A DNA stretch of 64,000 nt from the NCBI RefSeq assembly GCF_036327415.1, contig NZ_CP123961.1, forward strand, positions 124,001-188,000, read 5' to 3'. A program made the translations under genes and the position numbers. The stretch is from Bartonella grahamii subsp. shimonis (GTDB lineage: Bacteria > Pseudomonadota > Alphaproteobacteria > Rhizobiales > Rhizobiaceae). Below are positions 17,809 to 27,406 of the stretch, one piece after another. The notes below the pieces were generated by a model. It worked only from the letters and a program-made list of their open reading frames with translations. It searched no databases and had not been told where the DNA came from. Positions within the stretch are counted from its first letter, which is position 1. Each line of letters begins with the position of its first letter.

Positions 17809-18119
17809 AATTTTTGTCCCTCTAAATAAAAGGTGTATTTTTTAAAATTCTATAAAACAGATTATTTTATAGTTTCTAAATTTAAGTAAAAAACTTTAGT
17901 CTCACATAAATACGTACGCTAAAACAACACTTATTTCTTAAATTTCTTTAAAAAGTGATGACTCGAGACATCTCTCAACGCCCCCCCTTATTTCAAAACG
18001 GCATTTATGAAAAATATAACCACAAAGCCTTCCCCATAAACGCTATAAAATGAAAGATATGAAAATACATGAAATCTATTATGCACCATCATCTTTACGC
18101 TCATAAAAAGAAAGCTAAA

Positions 18120-18375
18120 CCATCATACGCGTTCCAGCTTTAAATGCTGCGATAGGTCTTAATACTTGAAAAAATTCATAAGAGGCATGTTTATTCCTTT
18201 CTTAAGTGTTTTTGTAGCCACTCACCAACCCCGCTTGTGATATACAAAAAAATGTTTTTGATTAATTCCCAGCAATAGAGCTTGGAAAGAAAAAATCTTA
18301 CAAGTTTCAGAATTATCCGAAAGTGACAACGCAATGAATTATCATTATAAATCAACATTTTGTATATTCAATGTA
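18120..18375 (-). repeat. Dispersed repeat family A, copy 1
   Basis: Resembles copies at about 21660, 40330, 43995, 57720, 61420 (partial), 62510 and 63480. Shared blocks include CCGCTTGTGATRTRCAA, TTCCTTTCTTRTAYARTTT and a TTATAAATCAAC-type end. This copy is degenerate. The remaining ~300 bp of the tolQ-ybgC interval shows nothing recognisable. Confidence 0.6.
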
Positions 18376-18383
18376 CAACACTT

Positions 18384-18848
18384 TTAACCAAGGATTTTTG
18401 CAAAAAGTTCTTTGGGTAAACGTCGCGGTTTTGCCTCCTCATTAATCAGAGCAATTTCAACTTTCGCTGTTACCAACGTAGTTGCCTCATGCAAAATAGA
18501 TTGCTCCATAAAAAAGCGTGCCCCTTGGATATGATTAACACGTGTTTTAACGACTAAAAGATTATCAATTTTAGCTGGTCTTGAAAAATTAATTTCCATA
18601 TGACGAACAACAAAAAACAGTTTTTCCCCCTCAACCCCTGCTGCCAACATTTTATTATTAAAACCGGTATCCCGTAAAAACTCTGAACGTCCTCGTTCAA
18701 AAAACTCAAGATAACGCGCATGATAAACCACACCGGAAAAATCTGTATCAGCAACATAAACGCGGACCTGAAAATTATGAAAAGCATTTGTATGATTGCT
18801 CTTAAAAGGCGTTATTTCTGTCATCGGCTTCATGTCCCATAAAATCAT
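18384..18848 (-). CDS. ybgC: Tol-Pal-associated acyl-CoA thioesterase YbgC
   Basis: 154 aa hotdog-fold thioesterase. The active-site signature VYVADTDFSGVVYHARYLEFFERGR holds the catalytic Asp, and the rest of the fold (VRHMEINFSRPAKIDNLLVV, RFFMEQSI) matches. YbgC hydrolyses acyl-CoA (short- or long-chain, depending on the homologue) at the inner face of the membrane and is encoded with tolQRAB in most proteobacteria. The translated start could be Met9 (18824, MTEITPF) rather than the first in-frame ATG, since no ribosome binding site precedes the latter. Confidence 0.92.
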   Translation of the reverse strand: MILWDMKPMTEITPFKSNHTNAFHNFQVRVYVADTDFSGVVYHARYLEFFERGRSEFLRDTGFNNKMLAAGVEGEKLFFVVRHMEINFSRPAKIDNLLVVKTRVNHIQGARFFMEQSILHEATTLVTAKVEIALINEEAKPRRLPKELFAKILG

Positions 18849-19035
18849 CTAATATAGCAAATTATTTATCAATCAAAAAATTGAACACATTTTTGTGTTT
18901 AAGTTGTGAAAAGCAAAGCCTCCTCATCAATAGTGCCAAATCTTTTCGATCAGAATATGCTAAAAAAAGCACGTCTCTTGTATTTTATGTCCTTGCTATA
19001 AAATATTCACGTAGTTTCTTTTAAAAAAGAATGAC

Positions 19036-20127
19036 TTAGTCATCTTCTCCATCCCATAAAGACGTCTGAAGTGATACATCATCTTGAGCATCAGAAAGTT
19101 GAGTACGCTTTTGTATAGACGTTGAAGCAGGAGCAGAAAGCCCTAAATGGCTCCAAGCCTTTTCAGTCAAAATGCGTCCACGAGCGGTTCTTTGAATAAA
19201 ACCTTGTTGGAGCAAATATGGTTCAACAATATCTTCAATAGCATCGCGTGGTTCTGATAAAGCAGCCGCAATCGTTTCAATCCCCACCGGTCCCCCTAAA
19301 AAAGTTTCCGCAATCAGGAGCAAGTAGCGACGGTCAAGTGGATCAAGCCCAAGGTGATCGACCTCAAGACGCGAAAGCGCTTCATCGGCGATTTTTTGGT
19401 CAATTTGTTTTGCCTGTTTAACCAAAGCAAAATCACAAACGCGCCGTAAAAGCCGTCCGGCAATACGAGGAGTCCCCCGTGCTCGGCGTGCAATTTCATG
19501 AGCACCATCATCACTGATCTTGACGGCAAAAAGCCGCGCATTACGCTGCACAATATATTCTAATTCTTCTATAGTATAAAAATTGAGACGAATTGGAATG
19601 CCAAAACGGTCTCTCAGCGGTGTGGTCAAAAGCCCCAAACGTGTGGTTGCCGCTACCAAAGTAAATTTAGCCAGATCAATTTTCACCGAGCGTGCCGCCG
19701 GCCCCTCCCCAATGATCAAATCAAGTTGATAATCTTCCATGGCTGGATAAAGAATTTCTTCAATCGCTGGATTTAAGCGATGAATTTCATCAATAAATAA
19801 GACATCACGTTCTTCGAGATTGGTCAAGAGAGCGGCTAAATCTCCTGCTTTAGCAATGACCGGCCCTGAAGTAGAGCGAAAATTAACGCCTAATTCTTTT
19901 GCCATAATCTGTGAAAGCGTTGTTTTTCCTAACCCCGGTGGCCCTACAAACAAAACGTGATCCAGCGCTTCTTGCCGCGTTTTTGCCGCTTCAATAAATA
20001 TTTTTAAATTAGCCCGTGCCGCTTCTTGACCAATAAAATCATCGAGAACTTGTGGTCTTAAGGAACGATCTGGATCGTTAGGAAGGGGGGCGGAACCCAG
20101 AAGGCGTTGATCTTCATCTTTATGCAT
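19036..20127 (-). CDS. ruvB: Holliday junction branch migration helicase RuvB
   Basis: Hexameric AAA+ motor that drives branch migration with RuvA. 363 aa. Starts with [16 protein letters not shown], Walker [10 protein letters not shown] (about 62-70), Walker [11 protein letters not shown], sensor 1 ([11 protein letters not shown]), an arginine-finger region (LRDRFGIP) and a C-terminal winged helix with [10 protein letters not shown]. About 20 extra C-terminal residues are acidic. It follows ruvA by 13 bp. Confidence 0.97.
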   Translation of the reverse strand: MHKDEDQRLLGSAPLPNDPDRSLRPQVLDDFIGQEAARANLKIFIEAAKTRQEALDHVLFVGPPGLGKTTLSQIMAKELGVNFRSTSGPVIAKAGDLAALLTNLEERDVLFIDEIHRLNPAIEEILYPAMEDYQLDLIIGEGPAARSVKIDLAKFTLVAATTRLGLLTTPLRDRFGIPIRLNFYTIEELEYIVQRNARLFAVKISDDGAHEIARRARGTPRIAGRLLRRVCDFALVKQAKQIDQKIADEALSRLEVDHLGLDPLDRRYLLLIAETFLGGPVGIETIAAALSEPRDAIEDIVEPYLLQQGFIQRTARGRILTEKAWSHLGLSAPASTSIQKRTQLSDAQDDVSLQTSLWDGEDD

Positions 20128-20140
20128 TGTTACCTTGATT

Positions 20141-20755
20141 TTAAGTAGGAGAAGAAAGCAATTTGAGGCTATGGCGGATCAGCAGAGCAGAAGAAATAGT
20201 TTCCCCCTCAAGAGCGTTCATCGCAAGAGCAAGAGCACGGGATGCTTGCTCCCGTTCAAACCCTAGCTTCATCAACGCGGCAAGCGCATCATGTGCAGGT
20301 TGATTGGTCATCTCACGCTGAGGAACAGAAACAGTCTTGACCGCTTGTTCAAAGGGAAGTGTTTTACTTTTCAGTTCACCCACAATTCTTTCACTGACTT
20401 TTTTACCAACGCCCGGCGCTCGACTAATCATCGCAACATCGTTTAAGGCAATAGCCTGTGCAAGTTCATCTGGCGATAAAGTACCCAAGATTGCCAAAGC
20501 AACCTTTGCCCCTACTCCAGGAACATTTTGTAAAAGACAAAACCACTCCTGTTCAGCTCTTGTAGCAAAACCAAAAAGGCGGATTGCGTCTTCCCGAACA
20601 TGCGTTTCAATAAAAAGGCTTAACGCCTCCCCAACAGAGGGTAAAGAAGGACGGAGCCGATTTGACACAAAAACCACATAACCCACACCGTGAACATCAA
20701 GAAGGATATGATCATCAAAGATATGTTCAAGAGTGCCCTTTAATTTGCCAATCAT
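20141..20755 (-). CDS. ruvA: Holliday junction binding protein RuvA
   Basis: 204 aa, standard. An N-terminal OB-fold ([21 protein letters not shown]) is followed by tandem helix-hairpin-helix motifs ([18 protein letters not shown] and [19 protein letters not shown]) and a RuvB-binding C-terminal domain ([20 protein letters not shown]). The 4-base overlap of its start with the ruvC stop (ATGA) implies translational coupling. Confidence 0.97.
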   Translation of the reverse strand: MIGKLKGTLEHIFDDHILLDVHGVGYVVFVSNRLRPSLPSVGEALSLFIETHVREDAIRLFGFATRAEQEWFCLLQNVPGVGAKVALAILGTLSPDELAQAIALNDVAMISRAPGVGKKVSERIVGELKSKTLPFEQAVKTVSVPQREMTNQPAHDALAALMKLGFEREQASRALALAMNALEGETISSALLIRHSLKLLSSPT

Positions 20756-21267
20756 ATCGCCATCCTTGCCTGATAAGATCGGTCAATACTGTTACGATGC
20801 ATACTATGACAAAGAGCAAGAGCAAGAGCATCAGCGGCATCACTGCTATCAAATTCAGCCCGTGGGAGGAGAACTTTTACCATCATATGGATTTGTTCTT
20901 TAGCACCATGTCCAACACCAATAACTGATTTTTTCACTTTGTTGGGCGCATATTCAAAAACAGGAAGATTTGCTTGCGCAGGAACCAGCAGTGCAATTGC
21001 ACGTGCTTGCCCAAGTTTTAAAGTTGCTGTAGCATCTTTGTTGACAAACACATGTTCTACAGCAGCTTCATGAGGCATAAATTGATGCGCAACCTCTGAA
21101 AGACCTTTGTGGATCTGACATAGTCTGGAAGCCAGCTCACACTGTACATCAGAAGAAACCGTCCCTGCTGCAATAAACTGAAGACGATTACCCGCAACAT
21201 CGATAACACCCCACCCTGTACGCCGTAATCCGGGATCAATGCCTATAATACGAATCGTCTTTGCCAT
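20752..21267 (-). CDS. ruvC: Holliday junction resolvase RuvC
   Basis: 171-aa endonuclease of the RNase H fold. Catalytic residues are visible: Asp in [12 protein letters not shown] near residue 10, Glu in [12 protein letters not shown] near 70, and the C-terminal pair in [16 protein letters not shown]. Resolves Holliday junctions after RuvAB migration. First gene of the ruvCAB operon; the stretch upstream to 22517 carries only a repeat. Confidence 0.97.
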   Translation of the reverse strand: MAKTIRIIGIDPGLRRTGWGVIDVAGNRLQFIAAGTVSSDVQCELASRLCQIHKGLSEVAHQFMPHEAAVEHVFVNKDATATLKLGQARAIALLVPAQANLPVFEYAPNKVKKSVIGVGHGAKEQIHMMVKVLLPRAEFDSSDAADALALALCHSMHRNSIDRSYQARMAI

Positions 21268-21659
21268 AAACTACAGTCTATACACTTTTCCCCCTTGTGA
21301 ATAAAGACAAGACAACAAAGAAAACAGCAGCACAAGACACAACCAGTAAAAAATGGTTATGTCCCCCTCCCCAATTTATACAATTACAACACGCAACGAA
21401 CAGCACTTTATGGAACATACTTTATAGAACATAACTGAAATCAATCAAAATCATTCACACATCACAAGCAAGTGCCCTATCAAACATAAAAATTCCCTTT
21501 CTGTATCATTTCCAATGTCATAACGATTAAACATTGCAAGCGAGCAAATAGATAGTGCTGGATTGTACTTTCATAAGTGTAAAGAGGCTATGCAATGGAT
21601 TGTATACACTTTATAGAAACTTTTTACGTTATACCACGACGCGACCATAATAAGTCAAC

Positions 21660-21955
21660 CTGTTGATTTATAAATATAATTCATTTAATTTGTATGTTGA
21701 ATAAGAATTATCGAATTTCTCAATGCAAACCTCTTTATATTGAATCAATCAAAATCTTTTGTCTGCACATCACACGTGGGATTTCCGTGTGGAGTGAAAT
21801 TGTACAAAAAAGGACTAAAAATGCCTCTAATGAACCGTCTCAAATACCAAGAGCTGTCGCAACATTGGGGACTAGAAAACATGATGATTGTGCCGGCTTT
21901 CTCCTTTGCAAGGGTAAAAATGCGCGGTACTCAAGGGATGTGAATAAAAACTGAG
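21660..21955 (+). repeat. Dispersed repeat family A, copy 2
   Basis: Nearly full-length copy with GAATCAATCAAAATC, TTTGTCTGCACATCACA, GTACAAAAAAGGACTAAAAA and CCAAGAGCTGTCGCAACATT. It encodes a short frame around MPLMNRLKYQELSQHWGL whose equivalents recur in other copies. The rest of 21268-22517 shows nothing I can support. Confidence 0.65.
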
Positions 21956-22517
21956 AGGTGTTTTTGAATATGCTCATTACCACACAACAACATTGCATGG
22001 GGGGACCATCGCATGGGGGGACAGGAGCCCCATAGGGCATTCATTATATGGCATTTTATTTTGGATATTTTACGCAAAGGACATAACGTCTATTCAAAAC
22101 AAGAGAAACCCAAAAATTAAAACAATGTGTATCATCCTCATTAACCAACGCTTTACCGAAACTTTATAGGCATAAATTATAGAGCATAAATAAATTGATG
22201 TACAAGCCCCTGCTCTATCTAGCACCTGATCATTATCATAGCCAAAACAAAATCACACGATCATTAAAAAAGCGTTCCAGCTGCAATCAACCAAAGCCGA
22301 TCCCCACGAGATCAGCCACGGCCCATATGCCACACCATAATTCGAAATCAATGCCTATACCTCCCCCTCTCTTCCATAAACTCAAGATATTTTCCCACAC
22401 TCAAATAGGAATTAGGCAGAAAAAAGCACTCTAGATTGGTTTTAGTTGTGAAATTCTGGTTGTAAAAACGGGTTTACTGCTCTAAATATCGCAAGAAAGA
22501 AGCAAGAAGCTATTCTT

Positions 22518-22790
22518 CTAAGAACGCCCAAAAGCTGTTTTGAGCAATTCGATTTGTTTTCCTACTGGATTATCATCTTCTAAAGCACAGGAGGCTGCAG
22601 TTTCCCACCCAGCACGCATATACTTTATCCGCGCTTCTAAACGTAATGAATGAGAAACAAATTGGCGGAAAATTTCTGGCAATTCATGCCAATGAGGGGT
22701 TTCAAGTTCCAATGTCGGTGTATGAAGTGACATTTTTACAATTTCTTTTATTTGTTCTGATGACATTTCCCCTTCGCACAAAGCAAGGGA
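22518..22790 (-). pseudogene. 3'-end copy of rcdA (A)
   Basis: An 87-codon frame matches the last ~82 residues of the intact rcdA (SSEQIKEIVKMSLHTPTLEL to LLKTAFGRS) almost perfectly, preceded by a few unrelated residues (MCEGE). The upstream two thirds of the gene is missing. The only difference in the shared region is deletion of one lysine codon. Confidence 0.85.
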
Positions 22791-22795
22791 ATACT

Positions 22796-23126
22796 TCTAA
22801 GAACGCCCAAAGGCGGTTTTAAGCAATTCGATTTGTTTTCCCACTGAATTATCAGCGCTCAAAATACAGCTGCCCCTTCTTTACCAGAGCGCTCAAAATA
22901 CAGCTGCCCCTTCTTTACCAGAGCGCTTAAACTACAACCGCATATCTAAATGAAAAAATATGCGCTTCTAAACGTAATGAATGAGAAACAAATTGGCGGA
23001 AAATTTCTGGCAATTCATGCCAATGAGGGGTTTCAAGTTCCAATGTCGGTGTATGAAGTGACATTTTTACAATTTCTTTTTTTATTTGTTCTGATGACAT
23101 TTCCCCTTCGCGTAAAGCAAGGGAAT
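22796..23126 (-). pseudogene. 3'-end copy of rcdA (B), rearranged
   Basis: A second partial copy: the final segment (KQIELLKTAFGRS region) and the LRLEARI to SSEQIKK segment are present, but the part between them is replaced by a tandem repeat of a 34-bp unit (22855-22922) and AT-rich sequence. No long open frame remains in the gene's own direction. Confidence 0.75.
22855..22922. repeat. Two copies of a 34-bp tandem repeat
   Basis: A unit beginning GCGCTCAAAATACAGCTGCC is repeated exactly at 22855-22888 and 22889-22922, with the start of a third unit at 22923. It lies inside the rearranged rcdA fragment. Confidence 0.9.
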
Positions 23127-23130
23127 ACCT

Positions 23131-23649
23131 CTAAGAACGCCCAAAAGCTGTTTTGAGCAATTCGATTTGTTTTCCTACTGGATTATCATCTTCTAAAGCA
23201 CAGGAGGCTGCAGTTTCCCACCCAGCACGCATATACTTTATCCGCGCTTCTAAACGTAATGAATGAGAAACAAATTGGCGGAAAATTTCTGGCAATTCAT
23301 GCCAATGAGGGGTTTCAAGTTCCAATGTCGGTGTATGAAGTGACATTTTTACAATTTCTTTTTTTATTTGTTCTGATGACATTTCCCCTTCGCGTTCTGC
23401 ACGAAGAAGAAGGAGTTGAGAAGCGATTTGCATAAGTCGTGTACTTAAATACATAGCCTCTTTCGCATAGATTGCAGAAACCTCTGCCGAAAGGGAACGT
23501 GCTACCAATTTCCCTTCTGAATCAATATACGCTGCGGTTTTTTCAATCAGCGCCATTGTCTCTTCATAGAGACGATTAAAAGCATTTTCAAAAGCATTAT
23601 GCTCAATCATGATAATAGGTTCATCATAGGGACGTTTATGTACACTCAC
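23131..23649 (-). CDS. rcdA: DUF1465 protein, RcdA-type adaptor for CtrA degradation
   Basis: Family DUF1465, which includes Caulobacter RcdA, an adaptor that helps present CtrA to ClpXP during the cell cycle. The open frame extends to a TTG at 23664, but GTG at 23649 has a GGAG ribosome binding site 9 bases upstream and is preferred (172 aa). Sequence features: helical N-terminus (NAFENAFNRLYEETMALIEK), YIDSEGKLVARSLSAEVSA, AMYLSTRLMQIASQLLLLRA, and C-terminal LELETPHWHELPEIFRQFV. Two truncated copies follow it directly. Whether Bartonella uses it for CtrA turnover is inference. Confidence 0.8.
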   Translation of the reverse strand: MSVHKRPYDEPIIMIEHNAFENAFNRLYEETMALIEKTAAYIDSEGKLVARSLSAEVSAIYAKEAMYLSTRLMQIASQLLLLRAEREGEMSSEQIKKEIVKMSLHTPTLELETPHWHELPEIFRQFVSHSLRLEARIKYMRAGWETAASCALEDDNPVGKQIELLKTAFGRS

Positions 23650-23832
23650 GCTTTTATACTCCAAGTATCAGCACAAAATTACACCACTCAACGAACAGAG
23701 TCTTAAAAAGTTTCTTTTGTTACTGTATAGAACGCTTTTTTTTAAAAACTGGTACCTCTTTTAATTTTTTTGCGCAACGCGCTTTTTATACTAAGGTTAA
23801 CGCATCCAACAAACACTATAGGACCGTTTTTC

Positions 23833-24945
23833 TTATAAACGGATCAGTTTCCTTGAAAAAGACCACTGCCAAGATCGCCGTTTTTCACAATAATAGGCGA
23901 CTCCAAATTGCAGAGCAATACCCGTTATTATTAAGAAGGTATCGGAAAAAAACGTTCCTGTCATCACTGTTTTTATAATTTGTCCAAACATCGCAAAAAT
24001 GGTTCCCGTTACAAAGACCGGTAAACTATGTTTTCCTAAGATTGCTAAAGGATGTTTCTGAGAGACATAAAACCATTTATTGGCGCGCGGCAAAGAAAGA
24101 ATGAGAAAGGCTAATGCAAGAACATGGAGTAAACGTGGCAAGCTTAAAAAAGTTTTATTAAAGTTCAACAATGCAGAAGACCAGCCAAACCATCCCAAAA
24201 TGCCCCACCAGTTTAAGCGAACCCATAACAGCGCCAACAAGAGATACCCTGCCGCACAAACAGCCCAAAAAGACTGAAAAGCGATTGTTTTTCCTTGTTT
24301 AAGCGCTAAAGTACTGGTCAATCCTATAATAAATAAGAATTGCCAAGACAAAGGATTTAAAAACCACTTTCCTTCTAAAGGATAAGAAGGAGGCGCAATT
24401 TTATAAAATCCGCAGATAAGATACAGCGTAAACGAGCCCAAAAGCAGCCACTTTGTCTGTTTACAACTCAAATAAAGGATAAAAGGTGCAAAAAACATCA
24501 AAACGATATAAAGTGGAAGAATATTATTATAGCCTAATTGATGCCCAAAACTTAAGGTACTCAAAAATGCGGTAACAGGCTCTGTAAAAAAGAGTCTCAC
24601 ATTATTCATCGATAAAAGTTTTTCTGTTCGCCATAATAAAAAGGCAGCAAAAAAGAGACTTAACGTGACAAAAGTAGTAAAAAGATATGCGCCATAGAGC
24701 TGCAAAGCTCTGTACCAAAGTTTTCGGATAATAAAAGCAAAGGATTTTTGCTGTAACCGCCCATGAAAGCTTAACCCAAGAGCAATCCCTGAAAGCAAAA
24801 CAAACGCTTCTGCTGAATCAGAAAAACCGAAATTTCTATGGGTAAAAGACTCATAGAGCGTTCCGGGAATATGGTTGATGAAAATTGTCAACAAGGCTAA
24901 AGAACGAAAAACGTCAATACGTGTATCACGAAAAAAAGGTTGCAT
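23833..24945 (-). CDS. OpgC-family membrane acyltransferase
   Basis: Multi-pass membrane protein of the OpgC family, members of which succinylate osmoregulated periplasmic glucans. About ten hydrophobic segments are visible. The N-terminal signature RDTRIDVFRSLALLTIFINHIPGT is typical, followed by SDSAEAFVLLSGIALGL. The open frame extends upstream to 25047, but Met35 (24945) directly precedes the conserved start and is preferred, giving about 370 aa. No periplasmic glucan synthesis genes are seen nearby, so the substrate is unknown. Confidence 0.8.
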   Translation of the reverse strand: MQPFFRDTRIDVFRSLALLTIFINHIPGTLYESFTHRNFGFSDSAEAFVLLSGIALGLSFHGRLQQKSFAFIIRKLWYRALQLYGAYLFTTFVTLSLFFAAFLLWRTEKLLSMNNVRLFFTEPVTAFLSTLSFGHQLGYNNILPLYIVLMFFAPFILYLSCKQTKWLLLGSFTLYLICGFYKIAPPSYPLEGKWFLNPLSWQFLFIIGLTSTLALKQGKTIAFQSFWAVCAAGYLLLALLWVRLNWWGILGWFGWSSALLNFNKTFLSLPRLLHVLALAFLILSLPRANKWFYVSQKHPLAILGKHSLPVFVTGTIFAMFGQIIKTVMTGTFFSDTFLIITGIALQFGVAYYCEKRRSWQWSFSRKLIRL

Positions 24946-25099
24946 ATTATGCTCAAGAACACCTTGGTATTTCATCAGTGGACTCCCACACGCCACACAC
25001 CCTTTGAAGTCCCATAAAATGGCGGTTACCCTCATCGCAAAAAACACGAACAGGATGAAATTTTAATTTTTAAGAGTCAAGTTTCTTTTTAAGCATTTA

Positions 25100-25300
25100 T
25101 TTTTTAAAAGGCAAAAGTTTTTTAAAAGCAAAAGAACGAAAAGAATCCATACGTGTATCACAGCAAAAAGGCGACAAATTATGCTTAAAAACACTCTCCT
25201 TTCTCATAAGCAGGCTCCCACACACCCACAAATCATTTAAATTACGTGAAAATGGTGGTCACTTTCATCGCAAATAAGCATAATAGAATGAAACTTTAAT
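25100..25300. repeat. Diverged tandem copy of the opgC 5' region
   Basis: The stretch matches 24895-25090 in order: CAATACGTGTATCAC, an AAAAAAGG, ATTATGCT, TCAGTGGACTCCCACAC and CATCGCAAA-type blocks recur. It is thus a duplication of the 5' end and upstream region of the acyltransferase gene, since diverged and noncoding. Confidence 0.65.
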
Positions 25301-25338
25301 TTTAAGCATTATTTTTCTCTAAGAAACAGGGATTTGAC

Positions 25339-26001
25339 ATGACACAACAAAAAAATAAACCAATTGATTCACCTCTTTTCCCTCAGTTGATTTTAACACT
25401 TGATGTTCGGCGCAACACTCCACACACATTTTTGCAGCAAATTTTGCAAACAAAGTCTTTTGCATGCGTCATCCTCTATGATTCTGAAAAGTTGAAAGAC
25501 GATGGCTCTTTTTTACAACAACAAGCGCAAACTTACGCAAAAGATATTCAACATCATGACGCAGCCCTTCTCATCACTGATGACAGCCGCATTGCTGGGC
25601 GCATAAAGGCTGATGGATTGCACATAGAAGATGATCTTAACGCTCTTGAAAGCTTTAAAAGTGAGCAAAAGGAACAAAAAATCATAGGCTTTGGCAATCT
25701 ACGCAATCGCCATAGTGCTATGCTTGCAGCGGAAACAGGCATTGATTATCTTCTGTTTGGCAAATTAGGGGCTGATAAAAAACCCCATGCACACCCCCGC
25801 AATCTCCAGTTAGCAACATGGTGGGCAGAAATTATGGAAACCCCTGCCATTATCCAAGCAGGCAGCGATTTTTCAACCTTTGATGAAGCCTTAAAGACTG
25901 GATGTGAATTCATTGCTGTAGAAGAAGTGATTTTTGGGAACGACAACCCCTTAATACTGCTTAAAACAATGCAAGAAAAATGTGAAAACACCCCCTTGTA
26001 A
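25339..26001 (+). CDS. ThiE/TenI-like protein (thiamine phosphate synthase family)
   Basis: 220 aa TIM-barrel protein resembling the ThiE/TenI family, which couples the thiazole and pyrimidine halves of thiamine or acts on thiazole products. Visible are LPQLILTLDVR-type strand 1, AALLITDDSRIAGRIKADGLHIEDD, IGFGNLRNRHSAMLAAETGIDYLLFG, and FSTFDEALKTGCEFIAVEEVIF. The ThiE loop that normally reads TxTK is not recognisable here (GKLGADKKPHAHP), so it may be a divergent paralogue without TMP synthase activity. Its 3' end is duplicated near 27250. Confidence 0.75.
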   Translation: MTQQKNKPIDSPLFPQLILTLDVRRNTPHTFLQQILQTKSFACVILYDSEKLKDDGSFLQQQAQTYAKDIQHHDAALLITDDSRIAGRIKADGLHIEDDLNALESFKSEQKEQKIIGFGNLRNRHSAMLAAETGIDYLLFGKLGADKKPHAHPRNLQLATWWAEIMETPAIIQAGSDFSTFDEALKTGCEFIAVEEVIFGNDNPLILLKTMQEKCENTPL

Positions 26002-26283
26002 TATGGGAGGAGAATTTATAAATAAAACGTTAATAAAAATCCAAACACTCACCACTATATTACTTATATAGAACACACAATAACAGATAAAGAAGATACC
26101 TCGGAACTCAATAAAATTGCTTAATAATTCAATCAAATGAGATGAAAAAGCTAGCGTCTTTTTTTTCATATAATATATTTTCTATATATTATATGAAAAA
26201 TATAGAAAAAAGGATCATAAAAAATTTTCTAGTTCAAAATCTTATAAAAAGAAGACATTATGATTGCGGGGGAATTTATCATT

Positions 26284-26325
26284 GTTAATGTTGATCACAA
26301 ATACGTTAATGTTGATCACAAATAC
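26284..26325. repeat. 21-bp direct repeat upstream of the TIR-like gene
   Basis: A perfect tandem pair of a 21-bp unit beginning GTTAATGTTGATCACAA, each with a TTGATCA palindrome, ends 37 bp before the TIR-like start codon. The spacing of exactly two helical turns fits a possible operator, but this is inference. Confidence 0.5.
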
Positions 26326-26362
26326 CAACAATGAATGATAGAGATATGCAGGGGACATAAAA

Positions 26363-27103
26363 ATGCAATACAGCGGAACATCTGAAGATCTAAAAAACAT
26401 AGTTTGCAAGTGTGGATATCAAATTACAGATGCTAAACTTCTACCACATCAATCCCCTGGAATATATCAGATCAAAACCTCCAAAGGAGGCACTATTAAT
26501 TGGTATAAAAGCACAGGAAAACTTCAAGTTCAAGGCAAAGAAAACATAAAACAAAATTTAATAGAAGATTTAGCAAAGCATCTAGAAGAAACATCAACGA
26601 TTCCTTCTTCAAAAACTGCTTCCAATCCTTCAAATAAAAAAATCTTTATCGTTCATGGTCATGATTGTTATGCTTTAAAGGAGCTTGAAAATGCTCTTCT
26701 CAAGCTTGGTCTGGAACCATACATCTTACAAAATACAAGCGGCAATGGTTTACCCATCATTCAAACTTTGAAAAAAGAAATTTGTGACAGTTCTATAGAT
26801 TTTGGTATTGTACTCTTAACGCATGATGACATGGGTTATGCTAGATCTGATTGTGAAACAAAAGCTCGATTTCGTGCGCGACAAAATGTTATTTTCGAAA
26901 TGGGCATGTTAGCTGCCGCACTTCCTCTTGAGAGGATTGCTCTCCTACAAAAAGAAGGCATTGAAATGCCTTCAGATGTTGGTGGAGTTTACTACCTTTC
27001 TTTTAAAGAACAGGTAAAAGAAACATTTCCCAAACTTATAGAGCGCTTACAAGAAGCTGATTTCTCTTTTAATACAAATGAAATTACTCGTGCATTAAAT
27101 TAA
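26363..27103 (+). CDS. CAP12/PycTIR-type TIR-like protein, possible NAD-degrading defence effector
   Basis: 246 aa. Residues about 92-220 form a TIR-like nucleotide-binding domain of the type found in CAP12 and Pycsar effectors: strand 1 KKIFIVHGHD, ALKELENALLKLGLEPYIL, SIDFGIVLLTHDDMGYA, then RARQNVIFEMGMLAAALP, whose Glu (about 179) is the predicted catalytic residue, and IALLQKEGIEMPSDVGGVYY. The N-terminal 60 residues form a small separate domain with GGTINWYKSTGKLQVQGK, which looks like the N-terminal TBP-like fold of RNase HIII; that is a guess. A ribosome binding site (CAGGGGA) precedes the ATG. No cyclase, CD-NTase or other defence partner lies nearby, so it may act alone. Substrate and trigger are unknown. 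Confidence 0.75.
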   Translation: MQYSGTSEDLKNIVCKCGYQITDAKLLPHQSPGIYQIKTSKGGTINWYKSTGKLQVQGKENIKQNLIEDLAKHLEETSTIPSSKTASNPSNKKIFIVHGHDCYALKELENALLKLGLEPYILQNTSGNGLPIIQTLKKEICDSSIDFGIVLLTHDDMGYARSDCETKARFRARQNVIFEMGMLAAALPLERIALLQKEGIEMPSDVGGVYYLSFKEQVKETFPKLIERLQEADFSFNTNEITRALN

Positions 27104-27244
27104 ATTTGAATAATGCTTATGTTTAGTTTTTAAAGCGCACGCCCAAAACCACATGGCATCCCACCACATGCCACAGATACACACACCCTATAGGCTCAAA
27201 GAAACGGCTCATCCCCCCCCCTTCCTCAAACAGCAAGCGATTGT

Positions 27245-27325
27245 GCAAATTTTAATGAAGAAACCGCAATTCATTACCGTAGAAGAAATCATTTTAGTCC
27301 CTTTGATAAACGGGGGAGGCTGATG
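27245..27325 (+). pseudogene. Remnant of a thiE-like 3' end
   Basis: CAATTCATTACCGTAGAAG and the following bases match the intact gene at about 25907-25935 (GAATTCATTGCTGTAGAAG). The implied peptide QFITVEEIIL corresponds to EFIAVEEVIF. The match is short, so this is a weak but sensible relic of duplication. Confidence 0.5.
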
Positions 27326-27380
27326 TCATGATTTTGGTAATCGTTCCAGAAAGATTTAAGAAGCAGATAGCCTCTGATTA
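27300..27380. repeat. Dispersed repeat family C, copy 1
   Basis: Contains TGATGTCATGATTTTGGTAA, TTCCAGAAAGATTTAAG and GCAGATAGCCTCT. Similar copies lie at about 28035-28112 and 47475-47545. Confidence 0.55.
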
Positions 27381-27406
27381 GATTAAAGAAAAATAGGAAA
27401 CTCACG

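Noticed and set aside
26363-27103. Complete CBASS, Pycsar or Thoeris operon
   Set aside because: Only a TIR-like protein is present; no cyclase, ubiquitin-like or SIR2 partner gene was found next to it.
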